Below, piece after piece: positions 33,299 through 42,547 of a stretch of 64,000 nt of DNA. The position numbers and the translations under genes were made by a program. Origin of the DNA: Paraburkholderia sp041321145 (GTDB lineage Bacteria; Pseudomonadota; Gammaproteobacteria; Burkholderiales; Burkholderiaceae); NCBI RefSeq assembly GCF_041321145.1, contig NZ_JBGGWA010000002.1, positions 620,001 through 684,000 on the forward strand. The letters are read 5' to 3'. Below the pieces are notes generated by a model that worked only from the letters and a program-made list of their open reading frames with translations, ran no database searches and was not told the DNA's origin. The first letter of the stretch is position 1. Every line of letters begins with the position of its first letter.

Positions 33299-34162
33299 CT
33301 ATGCGTGCGACGGCGCCGCCAACAGCGCTCGCAACTCGGCCAGCACCGGCGCGCCATCAGGCCGTACGCCACGCCACACGTAAAACGATTCGGCAGCCTG
33401 CTCGACCAGCATGCCGAGACCATCGGCGCCGCGCGCGCCCAGCTTCTGCGCGTGCTCCATGAACACCGTCGGGTGCGCGCCGTACATCATGTCGTAGGCG
33501 AGCGTGCCGCTGCCGAACGCGCGGTCGTCGCACTCGGGCAACGAGGCGTCCAGACTCCCCGCCGTCGCATTGACGATCACGTCGTAGGTGCCCGCTTCGA
33601 TCGCTCGCGCGCTGCCGCCGGTCAGGCGGCAAACGGCGTCGCGCGCGGCTTGCGCGAACTGGTCGACCAGCGCTTCAGCCTTTGCCGCCGTGCGGTTGAC
33701 GATCGTCAGCGTATGCGGTGCGCGGTCCAGCATCGGCAGCACCACGCCGCGCGCGGCGCCGCCCGCGCCCAGCAACAGAATGCGCGCGCCCTTCAATGAG
33801 ACGCCGAGATTCACTTCGATGTCGCGCACCAGCCCAAAGCCGTCGGTGTTGTCGCCGTAGACGCCGCTCGCATCGAACCGCAAGGTGTTCACCGCGCCCG
33901 CCGCCGCCGCGCGCGGCGACAGGGCGTGAGCGAACGCGTGCGCGTCGAGCTTGAACGGCACAGTGACGTTCATGCCGCGTCCGCCCGCTTCGATAAAAGC
34001 GCGCACGTGCGGCACGAATGCATCCACGGGCGCGAGCAAGTGGCCGTACTCGACGGGCTCGCCGGTCTGCGCGGCGAAGCGGCCATGAATAAACGGCGAT
34101 TTGCTGTGGCTGACCGGGTTGCCGATTACCGCATAACGGTCACGTGATTCACCCGTGCTCAT
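33299..34162 (-). CDS. aroE: Shikimate dehydrogenase
   Basis: AroE reduces 3-dehydroshikimate to shikimate with NADPH in aromatic amino-acid synthesis. The 287-residue product has the substrate motif NPVSHSKSPFIHGRFA, VTVPFKLDA with the catalytic lysine, NTDGFGLVRDIE, the nucleotide motif LLGAGGAARGVVLPM and NRTAAKAEAL for NADPH. Its start overlaps the stop of the upstream RNB gene by ATGA. Confidence 0.96.
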   Translation of the reverse strand: MSTGESRDRYAVIGNPVSHSKSPFIHGRFAAQTGEPVEYGHLLAPVDAFVPHVRAFIEAGGRGMNVTVPFKLDAHAFAHALSPRAAAAGAVNTLRFDASGVYGDNTDGFGLVRDIEVNLGVSLKGARILLLGAGGAARGVVLPMLDRAPHTLTIVNRTAAKAEALVDQFAQAARDAVCRLTGGSARAIEAGTYDVIVNATAGSLDASLPECDDRAFGSGTLAYDMMYGAHPTVFMEHAQKLGARGADGLGMLVEQAAESFYVWRGVRPDGAPVLAELRALLAAPSHA

Positions 34163-36273
34163 CGTCCGGGCTCCGCAACCTGCTGCTGATCCGCCGCTGC
34201 GCCGCTTCCGTCATCACCGCTTTCGGTGGCGCCTTCCGCGGCCGCGCCGCCGTCGAGGTCTGCTTCGGCTTGCGCCTCGGCTTCATCTTCGGCGCGCTCA
34301 TCGGGCGCGTCGATGATGTCCTCTTCACCCTCGTCGGCTTCCTCAGCTTCGCCGCCGCTCGTCACCGTCGGTGCGTCGAGCACGTGCAGCAGGCGCACGG
34401 ACGCTTCGACGGTCAGTTCGTCGAGCGACATCACTTCCATCTGCAAGCGGGTACCACGCGCATGCACGCCGAGGCCCGGCACATGCAGCAGCAGCGGGAT
34501 TTCCTCCAGGCGCACGAGATCGCCCTTCACCACCGACGCCACCACCTGCTTCCGGTTCTCCTGCTTCAGCCAACGCAAACACCAGAAATACTCCATGCGG
34601 CGCTGGTGATCGGCGTACGCGGTGTAGGTGTCGTCGAAACCTTGCACGACGGCGAACAGATCGGCGTCCTTCGGCTTGAACGGCGCGGCCAGTTTCGCGG
34701 TTACACCGTGCTGCACGCAGGCGAGCAACTGCCATTGGTTCACGAGGTCGACGTAACGGCGCAGCGGCGACGTGCTCCACGCGTATTGCGTGACGCCCAG
34801 GCCTTCGTGCGGTGCCGCATTGGTTTGCATGCGGGTGCGCTTCGGGCCGGTCGGCGCGCCGAACGCGCGCTGCGTACGATAAATGCCCGGCACGCCGTGG
34901 TCGTGCAGGAACGCGCCCCACGACGAATTGGCGAGAATCGCCAGCTCGGCAACGATCGTGTCGAGCGGCGAACCGCGTCGGCGCGGCGTGATCGTGACGT
35001 GCTCGCCTTCAACGTAGAAATTGAAATCGGTATTGCGCTGCACTTCGCGGCGCAGTCCGTAACCAGCACGCGCGGTTTGACGCTTTTCAAACAGCGCCTG
35101 CGCGAACGGCCACAGCACGGCAATGTCTTCCTTGTGCGGATAGTCGCCGGTGCCGGCGGCGAGCGCCTCTTCGTTGACCAGTTCGTCGAGCGTGTTGTGG
35201 CGCAGATTGTTCTTGACGAACACGCGCTCGGCGCGCGTTTCGCTCGCCACGATTTCCTGCGTCTCGCGGTTGATGATCACATACAGCGACAACGCGGGCC
35301 GCAAGCCGCCTTCAGCCAACGTAAACGCTTCGACGACGCTATCGGGCAGCATCGTAATCTTGTCGCCCGGCATGTAGACGGTGGACAAACGCGTACGCGC
35401 GATCGCATCGACATCGTCGCCACGCGCGATACCCAGCGCCGGCGCGGCGATGTGCACGCCGATCCGCACGCGGCCGTCGGCGAGATGCTCGACGGAGAAC
35501 GCATCGTCGATTTCAGTGGTGGTGATGTCGTCGATCGAGAACGCCTCTACATCGGCTTCCGGCAGATCTTCCGGCAACGTGCCGACCGTGACCGGCGGGA
35601 ATCCGGTGCCGTGCGGGAAAAACTCGGAGAGGAATTTCGCCTCGTGCAGCGCCCGGGCCGACGGAATGCCGCCGCATTCAAGCATTAGCCGCGCCTGCGA
35701 AATGCCGCGCGCCGCTGCCGCGCCTTCGAGCGCCTTGTATTCGATCGTGTTCTTGTCGGGCCTGGTGAGCAAAGCGAGCGCCTTGCTGCCACTGAAGCCT
35801 TCCGGCAGACGGCCTGCCTTCAGTTCCTCTTCGAAGCCAGCCTGCACGAGCGCCTGCTGACGCTTGCGTTCAAGCCCGGCGAGCGCCATCTTGAGTTGCT
35901 CCTGCGGCGCTCGCTGATACATGCCGCGACCTTTGCGGCGGAAGTACACCGGCGCGCCGTGCATGCGCAGCACCAGCGCCGCGCGCTCGATCGAGCCGAA
36001 CGCTTCGCCGAAGTACTCGGCGCCCAGCGCGGCAAACGGGAATTCGTCGTCCGGCGCGCATTCCCACAGGAAGTCCAGATCGATGTCCTGCGCGGCGGTG
36101 TCCGCCTGCTGCATCAACTCGCCGGCGGTCGGCTTTTCAAATTCGATCAGTACATCTTTCGCGCGCACCTTGGCGCGCCGGCCGCCCGGCAGCTCGACCT
36201 GAAAAGCGTCGCCCTGGCGCGACAGCACGCTGCCCGCCTTGAAACTGCCCGATTCCTCGAAGAAAACGTTCAC
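34159..36273 (-). CDS. RNB-domain exoribonuclease (RNase II family)
   Basis: The 704-residue protein has an N-terminal Phe/Val-rich small beta domain and a helical linker. A central RNB nuclease domain follows at about residues 245-570, with the metal cluster FSIDDITTTEIDDAFS, then VYMPGDKITMLPDSVVE and TSPLRRYVDLVNQWQL. It degrades RNA from 3' to 5'. Compared with E. coli RNase II, one of the four clustered aspartates is a glutamate here, as I recall for some organellar and cyanobacterial relatives. The C-terminal 70 residues are very acidic (Glu/Asp/Ala-rich). It is shorter than RNase R and lacks its basic tail. I leave the symbol open between rnb-like and rnr-like. Confidence 0.88.
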   Translation of the reverse strand: MNVFFEESGSFKAGSVLSRQGDAFQVELPGGRRAKVRAKDVLIEFEKPTAGELMQQADTAAQDIDLDFLWECAPDDEFPFAALGAEYFGEAFGSIERAALVLRMHGAPVYFRRKGRGMYQRAPQEQLKMALAGLERKRQQALVQAGFEEELKAGRLPEGFSGSKALALLTRPDKNTIEYKALEGAAAARGISQARLMLECGGIPSARALHEAKFLSEFFPHGTGFPPVTVGTLPEDLPEADVEAFSIDDITTTEIDDAFSVEHLADGRVRIGVHIAAPALGIARGDDVDAIARTRLSTVYMPGDKITMLPDSVVEAFTLAEGGLRPALSLYVIINRETQEIVASETRAERVFVKNNLRHNTLDELVNEEALAAGTGDYPHKEDIAVLWPFAQALFEKRQTARAGYGLRREVQRNTDFNFYVEGEHVTITPRRRGSPLDTIVAELAILANSSWGAFLHDHGVPGIYRTQRAFGAPTGPKRTRMQTNAAPHEGLGVTQYAWSTSPLRRYVDLVNQWQLLACVQHGVTAKLAAPFKPKDADLFAVVQGFDDTYTAYADHQRRMEYFWCLRWLKQENRKQVVASVVKGDLVRLEEIPLLLHVPGLGVHARGTRLQMEVMSLDELTVEASVRLLHVLDAPTVTSGGEAEEADEGEEDIIDAPDERAEDEAEAQAEADLDGGAAAEGATESGDDGSGAAADQQQVAEPGR

Positions 36274-36450
36274 TCAATACTCTCGTTCTGACTTGCATCT
36301 GCCGGGCCGGCCGATGGTGTTCGGCTATCGGTCACTGCGTGCGCGGCACGGCAACGTGTTCGTGGTAGGGGATCCGCGGCGCAATACGCACGCGCCGGCG
36401 GCGTGAATCCGGTGATCCGCAACGGCCTCGCTGGTTGATCGTCGGAACTG

Positions 36451-37053
36451 TCAGGCCGCCTCGCGCGGCGCCGGCGGCTCGACGTCTTCGGCATCGCAAA
36501 AGGCCAGTACCTCGTCGACGTATTGCGCGAACTCGCTGATCGCGTGGTCGCTCCCTTCGATCAGCGTAGTGCGTGCGCCCGGATAGTGCGCAAGCATTTC
36601 GCGGTAATCGAGCACTTCGTCGCCGGTGGCGGCCATCAAATAATAGCGTTCGGGGCGCGTGATCGACGCGACGCCAAGCGCGCGCAGCTCGTCCAGATGA
36701 TGCGGTTCGACCGTGATACTGCCGCCGCCGTGCCACAACGGCTGCTCGCCGAGATACGCGCTCAGATCGCGCTGCGGCACGACCGCCGGGTTCAGCAGCA
36801 CCGCCGGCCAGCCGTGCTTCTCGGCGAGATGCGTGGCGAAGTAGCCGCCGAGCGAACTGCCGATCACCGTCACGCGATTCGTCCCGGCAGCGGCCACCAG
36901 CGATTCGGCGAGCGCCACGGTCTCAAACGGCGAAACCGGCAGCATCGGGCAGCACCATTCGTCGCTGCGGCTGAGTTCGACGAGGCGCGCCGCCAACACG
37001 CGCGCCTTGAACGAATTGGGTGACGAGCGGAAACCGTGCAGGTAAAGGATCAC
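36451..37053 (-). CDS. YqiA/YcfP-family alpha/beta-fold esterase
   Basis: The 200-residue protein begins at once with the hydrolase motif ILYLHGFRSSP and has the nucleophile elbow GSSLGGYFA (Ser in G-x-S-x-G). The likely acid is in ATGDEVLDY, and the histidine lies in EGSDHAISEF. These fit the YqiA family of small esterases, with activity on short acyl esters in known members. It overlaps mpl by ATGA, so the two are translated together. The physiological substrate is unknown. Confidence 0.9.
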   Translation of the reverse strand: MILYLHGFRSSPNSFKARVLAARLVELSRSDEWCCPMLPVSPFETVALAESLVAAAGTNRVTVIGSSLGGYFATHLAEKHGWPAVLLNPAVVPQRDLSAYLGEQPLWHGGGSITVEPHHLDELRALGVASITRPERYYLMAATGDEVLDYREMLAHYPGARTTLIEGSDHAISEFAQYVDEVLAFCDAEDVEPPAPREAA

Positions 37054-38444
37054 GAAACGCCTCGCGCGGAGAGTGCGTCGAGCAGTTTCTGATGCACGCC
37101 GCCAAAGCCGCCGTTACTCATCACCAGAATCTGGTCGCCGGGGCGCGCCGCGTGGACCACCGCTTTGACCAGCGCATCGAGATTGTCGAAAGCCTGCGCC
37201 TTGCCGCCGAGAGGCGCGAGCGCTTCGCCGAGATTCCAGCCGAGTGCGTCGCGGCCGGCCGGCGCGCCGTAGCCGAACACCAGATCGGCCTCGGCGAGGC
37301 TGGCCGGCAATTGTGCTTTCATCACGCCGAGCTTCATGGTGTTCGAACGCGGCTCCAGCACGGCCAGGATTCGCGTGTTCTGGTGGCCGACGCGTGCGCG
37401 CAGACCGGCCACCGTGGTTTCGACCGCGGTGGGGTGGTGGGCGAAGTCGTCGTAGACAGTCACGCCGTCGACGCTGCCGCGCACTTCCATGCGGCGCTTT
37501 ACATTCCGGAAGCTGGCCAGCGACTTCGCGGCCTGCGCCGGCGGCACGCCGACGTGGCGCGCGGCGGCGATCGCGGCCAACGCGTTCATCCGGTTGTGCT
37601 CGCCCTGCACCTGCCACTCGACCACACCGACGCGCTCGCTGTTGTGATACACGGCGAAACGTTCGTCGACGGGCACACCGTCTTCGGCCGGCAAGGTCTC
37701 CCAGCCGCCTTGCACGCCGAAACGCTCGACTTCGCTCCAGCAGCCACGCGTCAGCACACGCTCCAGCGCGTCTTCGCGACCATTCGTCACGATGCGGCCG
37801 ATGCCCGGCACCGTGCGGATAAGGTGATGGAACTGCGTTTCGATCGCGGCCAGATCCGGGAAGATGTCGGCGTGATCGAATTCGAGATTGTTCAGGACCG
37901 CGGTCTTGGGGCGGTAGTGAACGAACTTCGAGCGCTTGTCGAAGAAGGCCGTGTCGTACTCGTCGGCTTCGATCACGAAGAAGCTGGAATCGGTCAGCCG
38001 CGCCGACACGCCGAAGTTCAGCGGCACGCCGCCGATCAGGAAACCAGGATTGAGGCCCGCGTCTTCGAGCAGCCAGGTCAGCATCGAGCTGGTGGTGGTC
38101 TTGCCGTGCGTGCCGGCCACCGCCAGCACCCACTTGCCGTTCAGCACGTGCTCGCCGAGCCACTGCGGACCGGATACATAAGGCAGGCCGCGATCGAGAA
38201 TCGCTTCCATCAGCGGGTTGCCGCGCGACACCACATTGCCGATCACGAACAGGTCGGCGTGGAGGCCGTTCAACTGCTCCGCGTCATAACCTTCGATCAG
38301 ACGAATGCCTTGCGCCTCGAGTTGCGTGCTCATGGGCGGATAGACGCCGGCGTCGCAGCCCGTCACGGTGTGACCCGCGCCGCGCGCGAGAACCGCGAGA
38401 CCGCCCATGAACGTGCCGCAGATGCCGAGAATGTGGATGTGCAT
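37050..38444 (-). CDS. mpl: UDP-N-acetylmuramate:L-Ala-D-Glu-meso-DAP ligase
   Basis: Mpl re-uses the murein tripeptide by joining it to UDP-N-acetylmuramic acid during cell-wall recycling. The 464-residue Mur-ligase has the start IHILGICGTFMGGLA and the ATP loop VAGTHGKTTTSSMLTWLLE. FVIEADEYDTAFFDKRSKF with the carbamylated-lysine region, LNNLEFDHADIF and a C-terminal domain with YDDFAHHPTAV follow. Its place fits with ampD elsewhere in the window, which supplies the peptide. Confidence 0.96.
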   Translation of the reverse strand: MHIHILGICGTFMGGLAVLARGAGHTVTGCDAGVYPPMSTQLEAQGIRLIEGYDAEQLNGLHADLFVIGNVVSRGNPLMEAILDRGLPYVSGPQWLGEHVLNGKWVLAVAGTHGKTTTSSMLTWLLEDAGLNPGFLIGGVPLNFGVSARLTDSSFFVIEADEYDTAFFDKRSKFVHYRPKTAVLNNLEFDHADIFPDLAAIETQFHHLIRTVPGIGRIVTNGREDALERVLTRGCWSEVERFGVQGGWETLPAEDGVPVDERFAVYHNSERVGVVEWQVQGEHNRMNALAAIAAARHVGVPPAQAAKSLASFRNVKRRMEVRGSVDGVTVYDDFAHHPTAVETTVAGLRARVGHQNTRILAVLEPRSNTMKLGVMKAQLPASLAEADLVFGYGAPAGRDALGWNLGEALAPLGGKAQAFDNLDALVKAVVHAARPGDQILVMSNGGFGGVHQKLLDALSARGVS

Positions 38445-38644
38445 AAGCCTGTCGTGCCGCGCGGGCGATTTTTTGCGAGAGAGGGGAGTGCTGCGGAGCG
38501 GCCGAAACGACCGTCTGCAAAGGAGGCTATTGTAACCGACGCCTCCCTGTCGCCCTATGAATGGCCGCCCGCCCCGCTTATCGTCGAATACCCGGCGCGA
38601 ACCGCCCAGAAAGGGCTGTCATCAATCTCTAGTATGATTGAGAG

Positions 38645-39298
38645 ATGGTTCGCAAATCACACTTCGATCCGCAGCGCGTGCGCGAGGAAATCGCCATCGC
38701 GGCTGCCCGGATAATCGCCGAAGACGGTCTGGACTACGCAACGGCCAAGCGTAAAGCGGCACGGCAGGTAGTCGGCGAGAGCCGTGTTGCCGGTGAATGG
38801 CTGCCGGATAACGACCAGATCGAAGAAGAAATCCGTGAATATCAGTCGCTTTTTCAGGGCGACAGCCAGCCGGTGCTCCTGCGGCGGCTACGCGGTATCG
38901 CGATCGACTGGATGGAACGCCTCGCACCATTCAATCCGTATCTGACTGGTGCGGTACTCGGTGGCACAGCGGGCGAACACTCGGATATTCATCTCCAGGT
39001 GTTCTGCGACAACCCCAAGGAAGTTGCGATCTACTTTCTCAACGCCAACATCCAGTACGACGTTTCAGAGACGCGGCATTTCGCCGGTCGCGGCTACGTC
39101 GAGACGCTGAGCTTTCTGTGGCGCCCCACGAACGAAGGGCGCGAAGCGGAACCGGCTGGTGTCCACGTCGCCCTGTACGAAACGGACGACTTGCGCGGCG
39201 CGGTCCGGGCCGATGCGCGTGGCCGCACCGCCCGGGCGAACCTGCAGGCGGTCCAGGCGCTGTTCGACAGTAGCGACGTCACCCCTTCAACTAATTAA
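38645..39298 (+). CDS. Unknown protein with nucleotidyltransferase-like segment
   Basis: I do not recognise the family with certainty. The 217-residue protein starts with a helix-rich part (residues 8-45, AAARIIAEDGLDYATAKRKAARQV), reminiscent of the first helices of a TetR-type DNA-binding domain. Residues about 100-150 read PYLTGAVLGGTAGEHSDIHLQVF, close to the GS-x(10)-D-x-D pattern of nucleotidyltransferases, with D-I-H replacing D-x-D. It is well conserved in codon use (strongly G/C-ending) and divergent from mpl. The tlpA-like gene begins 15 bases downstream. It may be an inactive or minimal transferase. Confidence 0.75.
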   Translation: MVRKSHFDPQRVREEIAIAAARIIAEDGLDYATAKRKAARQVVGESRVAGEWLPDNDQIEEEIREYQSLFQGDSQPVLLRRLRGIAIDWMERLAPFNPYLTGAVLGGTAGEHSDIHLQVFCDNPKEVAIYFLNANIQYDVSETRHFAGRGYVETLSFLWRPTNEGREAEPAGVHVALYETDDLRGAVRADARGRTARANLQAVQALFDSSDVTPSTN

Positions 39299-39313
39299 TC
39301 AGACAGACCTGGA

Positions 39314-39862
39314 ATGAATACGAGACGGATTCTGGCAGGCGCGCTTGTCGCAATCGTCGCTGCGGGCGGCGGGGTGCTGGCCAATCATTGGCTGAACGGC
39401 GGCGCCGAAGTCGCCCATGCGGCGCAGGGCGCTTCCACCCAGAGCGCGGTCGAACAATTGTGGGCCGCGCCCGTCACGAACGTCGACGGCAAGCCGCAAT
39501 CGCTAAGTTTGCTGAAAGGCCACCCAATCGTCGTCAATTTCTGGGCGTCGTGGTGCGGGCCGTGTGTCGAGGAAATGCCAGCCCTTTCGCAACTTCAACG
39601 CGAATATGCAAAGAAAGGCATCCAGTTCGTCGGGCTGGGCGTCGATTCGGAGAAAAACGTTCAGGCCTTCTTGCAGAAGGTGAAAGTGGCCTACCCGGTC
39701 TATGTGACCGGCTTCGGCGGCGCAGACCTCGCCCGCGCGTTCGGCAATACTGCGGGCGGCCTGCCTTTTACCGTCGTAATCGACGCAAAAGGCCACATCC
39801 GTTCGACAAAATTAGGGCAAATCGACCCGCAAGCGCTGAAACAGACGCTCGACGCACTGTAA
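39314..39862 (+). CDS. TlpA-like periplasmic thioredoxin
   Basis: The 182-residue protein has an N-terminal hydrophobic signal/anchor (residues 5-25). A thioredoxin fold follows with the active site FWASWCGPCVEEMPAL at about residues 76-91, FVGLGVDSEKNVQAFL and the cis-proline segment GGLPFTVVID. It should act as a thiol-disulfide reductase in the periplasm, for example in cytochrome c maturation. It follows the unknown gene by 15 bases and precedes aroQ. Confidence 0.92.
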   Translation: MNTRRILAGALVAIVAAGGGVLANHWLNGGAEVAHAAQGASTQSAVEQLWAAPVTNVDGKPQSLSLLKGHPIVVNFWASWCGPCVEEMPALSQLQREYAKKGIQFVGLGVDSEKNVQAFLQKVKVAYPVYVTGFGGADLARAFGNTAGGLPFTVVIDAKGHIRSTKLGQIDPQALKQTLDAL

Positions 39863-40056
39863 ATTTCATATTCTTTTGACGTCCGGATAGCGGCGGAACG
39901 CGCGAAATTGCGCACAGATCGCCTAAATTTGAGAGAAGATGGGCGCCTGTGGGAGCGGCATAAGTTCGCCGAGATCAATCCCAACGCGCAGGAAACTAGA
40001 CAAGTTTCTCTAATCAGCGCTAAAGTGCGCCCAATTCCACGGAAAAAGAAGCGACC

Positions 40057-40512
40057 ATGACGCGACTGCTGGTACTGCACGGACCCAACCTCAACCTTCT
40101 CGGCACCCGGGAACCCGAGGTCTACGGTCGCGTGACCCTACCGCAGATCGATCAGGCACTCGCGGACCGCGCAGCGGACGCCGGCGCCGAACTCGCGTCG
40201 TTCCAGAGCAACCATGAAGGCGCACTGGTCGATCGCATCCAATCCGCGCGGACTGAAAAAACCGATTTCATACTCATCAATCCCGCCGCGTACACGCACA
40301 CCAGCGTGGCCATTCGGGACGCACTGGCGGGGGTCGGCATCCCGTTCGTCGAGATTCATCTGTCGAACGTGCATCGTCGCGAACCGTTCCGGCATCACTC
40401 GTATTTCTCCGACCAGGCTGAGGGCGTCATTTGCGGCCTCGGCTGGAAGGGGTACATGTACGCGCTCGAATTCGCGCTCGACCGGCTGTCGGCCGGTTCG
40501 TCGCGCGGCTGA
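40057..40512 (+). CDS. aroQ: 3-dehydroquinate dehydratase, type II
   Basis: AroQ converts 3-dehydroquinate to 3-dehydroshikimate, one step before AroE. The 151-residue dodecameric-type enzyme has VLHGPNLNLLGTREPEVYG with the catalytic tyrosine, FQSNHEGALVDRI, INPAAYTHTSVAIRDAL and EIHLSNVHRREPFRHHSY. Its position in front of accB-accC is a conserved order in many proteobacteria. Confidence 0.97.
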   Translation: MTRLLVLHGPNLNLLGTREPEVYGRVTLPQIDQALADRAADAGAELASFQSNHEGALVDRIQSARTEKTDFILINPAAYTHTSVAIRDALAGVGIPFVEIHLSNVHRREPFRHHSYFSDQAEGVICGLGWKGYMYALEFALDRLSAGSSRG

Positions 40513-40580
40513 TCCAAACACATCAAATTTGAGCCGGCTGCGCACGCGCCGGCACTTTACGCATTGAAAGGGGCTTCCTG

Positions 40581-41048
40581 ATGGATCTACGTAAACTGAA
40601 AACTCTGATCGACCTCGTCTCGGAGTCCGGTATTTCCGAACTCGAAGTGACCGAAGGCGAAGGCAAGGTCCGCATCGTCAAGAATGCACCGCCGGTTTAC
40701 GTGCAACCGTCCGCTTCGTATGCCCCGCAATACGCTCAGCCGGCACCCATGGTGGGCGAAGCGCCGGCGGCCGCCGCGGGCGTCCCGGCCACGCCGGCCG
40801 CCGCCGCGCCGCAAGGCCATGTGGTGACCTCGCCGATGGTCGGCACCTTCTACCGTGCACCGTCCCCGGGCGCCGAACCGTTCGTCCAGGTGGGCGACAC
40901 GGTCAAGGAAGGCCAGACGATCTGCATCATCGAAGCGATGAAGCTGCTCAACGAAATCGAGTCGGACAAGTCCGGCGTGGTCAAGGAAATCCTCGTCGAA
41001 AACGGCCAGGCGGTCGAGTACGGCCAACCGCTGTTCGTGGTCGGCTAA
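40581..41048 (+). CDS. accB: Biotin carboxyl carrier protein of acetyl-CoA carboxylase
   Basis: AccB carries biotin between the carboxylase and transferase parts of acetyl-CoA carboxylase, the first step of fatty-acid synthesis. The 155-residue product has an N-terminal conserved helix (MDLRKLKTLIDLVSESGI), an Ala/Pro-rich linker (about 40-80) and the biotinyl domain. The thumb-containing start PMVGTFYRAPSPGA and the biotinylation site CIIEAMKLLNEIE are present. It is followed by accC after 128 bases. Confidence 0.98.
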   Translation: MDLRKLKTLIDLVSESGISELEVTEGEGKVRIVKNAPPVYVQPSASYAPQYAQPAPMVGEAPAAAAGVPATPAAAAPQGHVVTSPMVGTFYRAPSPGAEPFVQVGDTVKEGQTICIIEAMKLLNEIESDKSGVVKEILVENGQAVEYGQPLFVVG

Positions 41049-41176
41049 CGCGGCACGCTTGGCGCTTTTTTTGCGCTTGCCGCCCGCGTGCCTGCTGTCC
41101 GAGGCGCGCGACCGATCCTCTGAGGTGGCCTGTGTTGTGATCAACCGGGCGCCTATTGATGAGTCGAAAAACCGCT

Positions 41177-42544
41177 ATGTTTGAAAAAATCCTCATTGCC
41201 AACCGTGGCGAGATCGCGCTCCGTATCCAGCGCGCCTGCCGCGAGCTCGGCGTCAAGACGGTCGTCGTCTATTCAGAAGCCGACAAGGAAGCCAAGTACG
41301 TGAAGCTCGCCGACGAGGCGGTCTGTATCGGCCCGGCGCCTTCGAATCTGAGCTACCTGAACATGCCGGCGCTGATCAGCGCGGCAGAAGTGACGGACGC
41401 CGAAGCGATCCACCCCGGCTACGGCTTCCTGTCGGAAAACGCCGATTTCGCCGAACGCGTCGAGCAGTCCGGCTTCACCTTCATCGGCCCGCGCCCGGAA
41501 ACGATCCGGATGATGGGCGACAAGGTGACCGCGAAGCAGACCATGATCAAGACCGGCGTGCCCTGCGTGCCGGGTTCTGAAGGCGCGTTGCCGGACGATC
41601 CGAAAGAGATCGTGAAAATTGCCCGTCAGGTTGGCTACCCGGTGATCATCAAGGCCGCGGGCGGCGGCGGTGGTCGCGGCATGCGCGTGGTCCACACGGA
41701 AGCGGCGCTGGTCAACGCGGTCAATATGACGCGCGAAGAAGCTGGCCGTGCGTTCGGCAATCCGCAGGTCTACATGGAGAAATTCCTGGAGAACCCGCGG
41801 CACATCGAAATCCAGATCCTGTCCGACTCGTTCAAGAACGCGGTCTGGCTGGGCGAGCGTGATTGCTCGATGCAGCGCCGTCACCAGAAAGTGATCGAAG
41901 AAGCGCCGGCACCGGGCATTGCACGCCGCCTGATCGACCGCATCGGCGATCGCTGCGCGGACGCCTGCAAGAAGATGGGCTATCTGGGCGCGGGTACGTT
42001 CGAGTTCCTGTACGAAAACGGCGAGTTCTACTTCATCGAAATGAATACGCGCGTGCAGGTCGAGCATCCGGTGACCGAACTGATCACCGGCGTCGACATC
42101 GTGCAGGAACAGATCCGCATCGCGGCCGGCGAGAAACTCGCTTTCCGTCAGCGCGACATCGTGTTCAAGGGCCATGCGATCGAATGCCGGATCAACGCGG
42201 AAGATCCGTTCAAGTTCACGCCGTCGCCGGGTCGTTTGACGTCGTGGCACATGCCGGGCGGTCCCGGCATCCGCGTCGATTCGCACGCCTACAATGGCTA
42301 TTTCGTCCCGCCGAACTATGATTCGATGATCGGCAAGCTGATCGCTTACGGCGCGACGCGCGAACAGGCGATCAAGCGGATGCGCATCGCACTGTCGGAA
42401 ATGGTGGTGGAAGGCATCCAGACCAACATCCCGTTGCATCGCGAGCTGATGCTGGACGCGAAGTTTGTCGAGGGCGGCACCAGCATTCACTACCTCGAAA
42501 ACCGCCTGGCCGCGAAGCAGCAGGCCGCACCGGAAGAAGCGTAA
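41177..42544 (+). CDS. accC: Biotin carboxylase subunit of acetyl-CoA carboxylase
   Basis: AccC carboxylates biotin on AccB using ATP and bicarbonate. The 455-residue product starts with MFEKILIANRGEIALRI and has IHPGYGFLSENADFA, the glycine-rich ATP loop KAAGGGGGRGMRVV, FLENPRHIEIQI, ERDCSMQRRHQKVIEEAP and EFYFIEMNTRVQVEHPVTE. An ATG at 41159 would add six residues; the family start was used. Confidence 0.98.
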   Translation: MFEKILIANRGEIALRIQRACRELGVKTVVVYSEADKEAKYVKLADEAVCIGPAPSNLSYLNMPALISAAEVTDAEAIHPGYGFLSENADFAERVEQSGFTFIGPRPETIRMMGDKVTAKQTMIKTGVPCVPGSEGALPDDPKEIVKIARQVGYPVIIKAAGGGGGRGMRVVHTEAALVNAVNMTREEAGRAFGNPQVYMEKFLENPRHIEIQILSDSFKNAVWLGERDCSMQRRHQKVIEEAPAPGIARRLIDRIGDRCADACKKMGYLGAGTFEFLYENGEFYFIEMNTRVQVEHPVTELITGVDIVQEQIRIAAGEKLAFRQRDIVFKGHAIECRINAEDPFKFTPSPGRLTSWHMPGGPGIRVDSHAYNGYFVPPNYDSMIGKLIAYGATREQAIKRMRIALSEMVVEGIQTNIPLHRELMLDAKFVEGGTSIHYLENRLAAKQQAAPEEA

Positions 42545-42547
42545 GTC

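Noticed and set aside
39992..40008. Inverted repeat GAAACT-AGACA-AGTTTC upstream of aroQ, with the same CTAGACA centre as the repeat at 14961-14980
   Set aside because: Arms are only six bases; two chance sites sharing a short centre are not enough to propose a common regulator.
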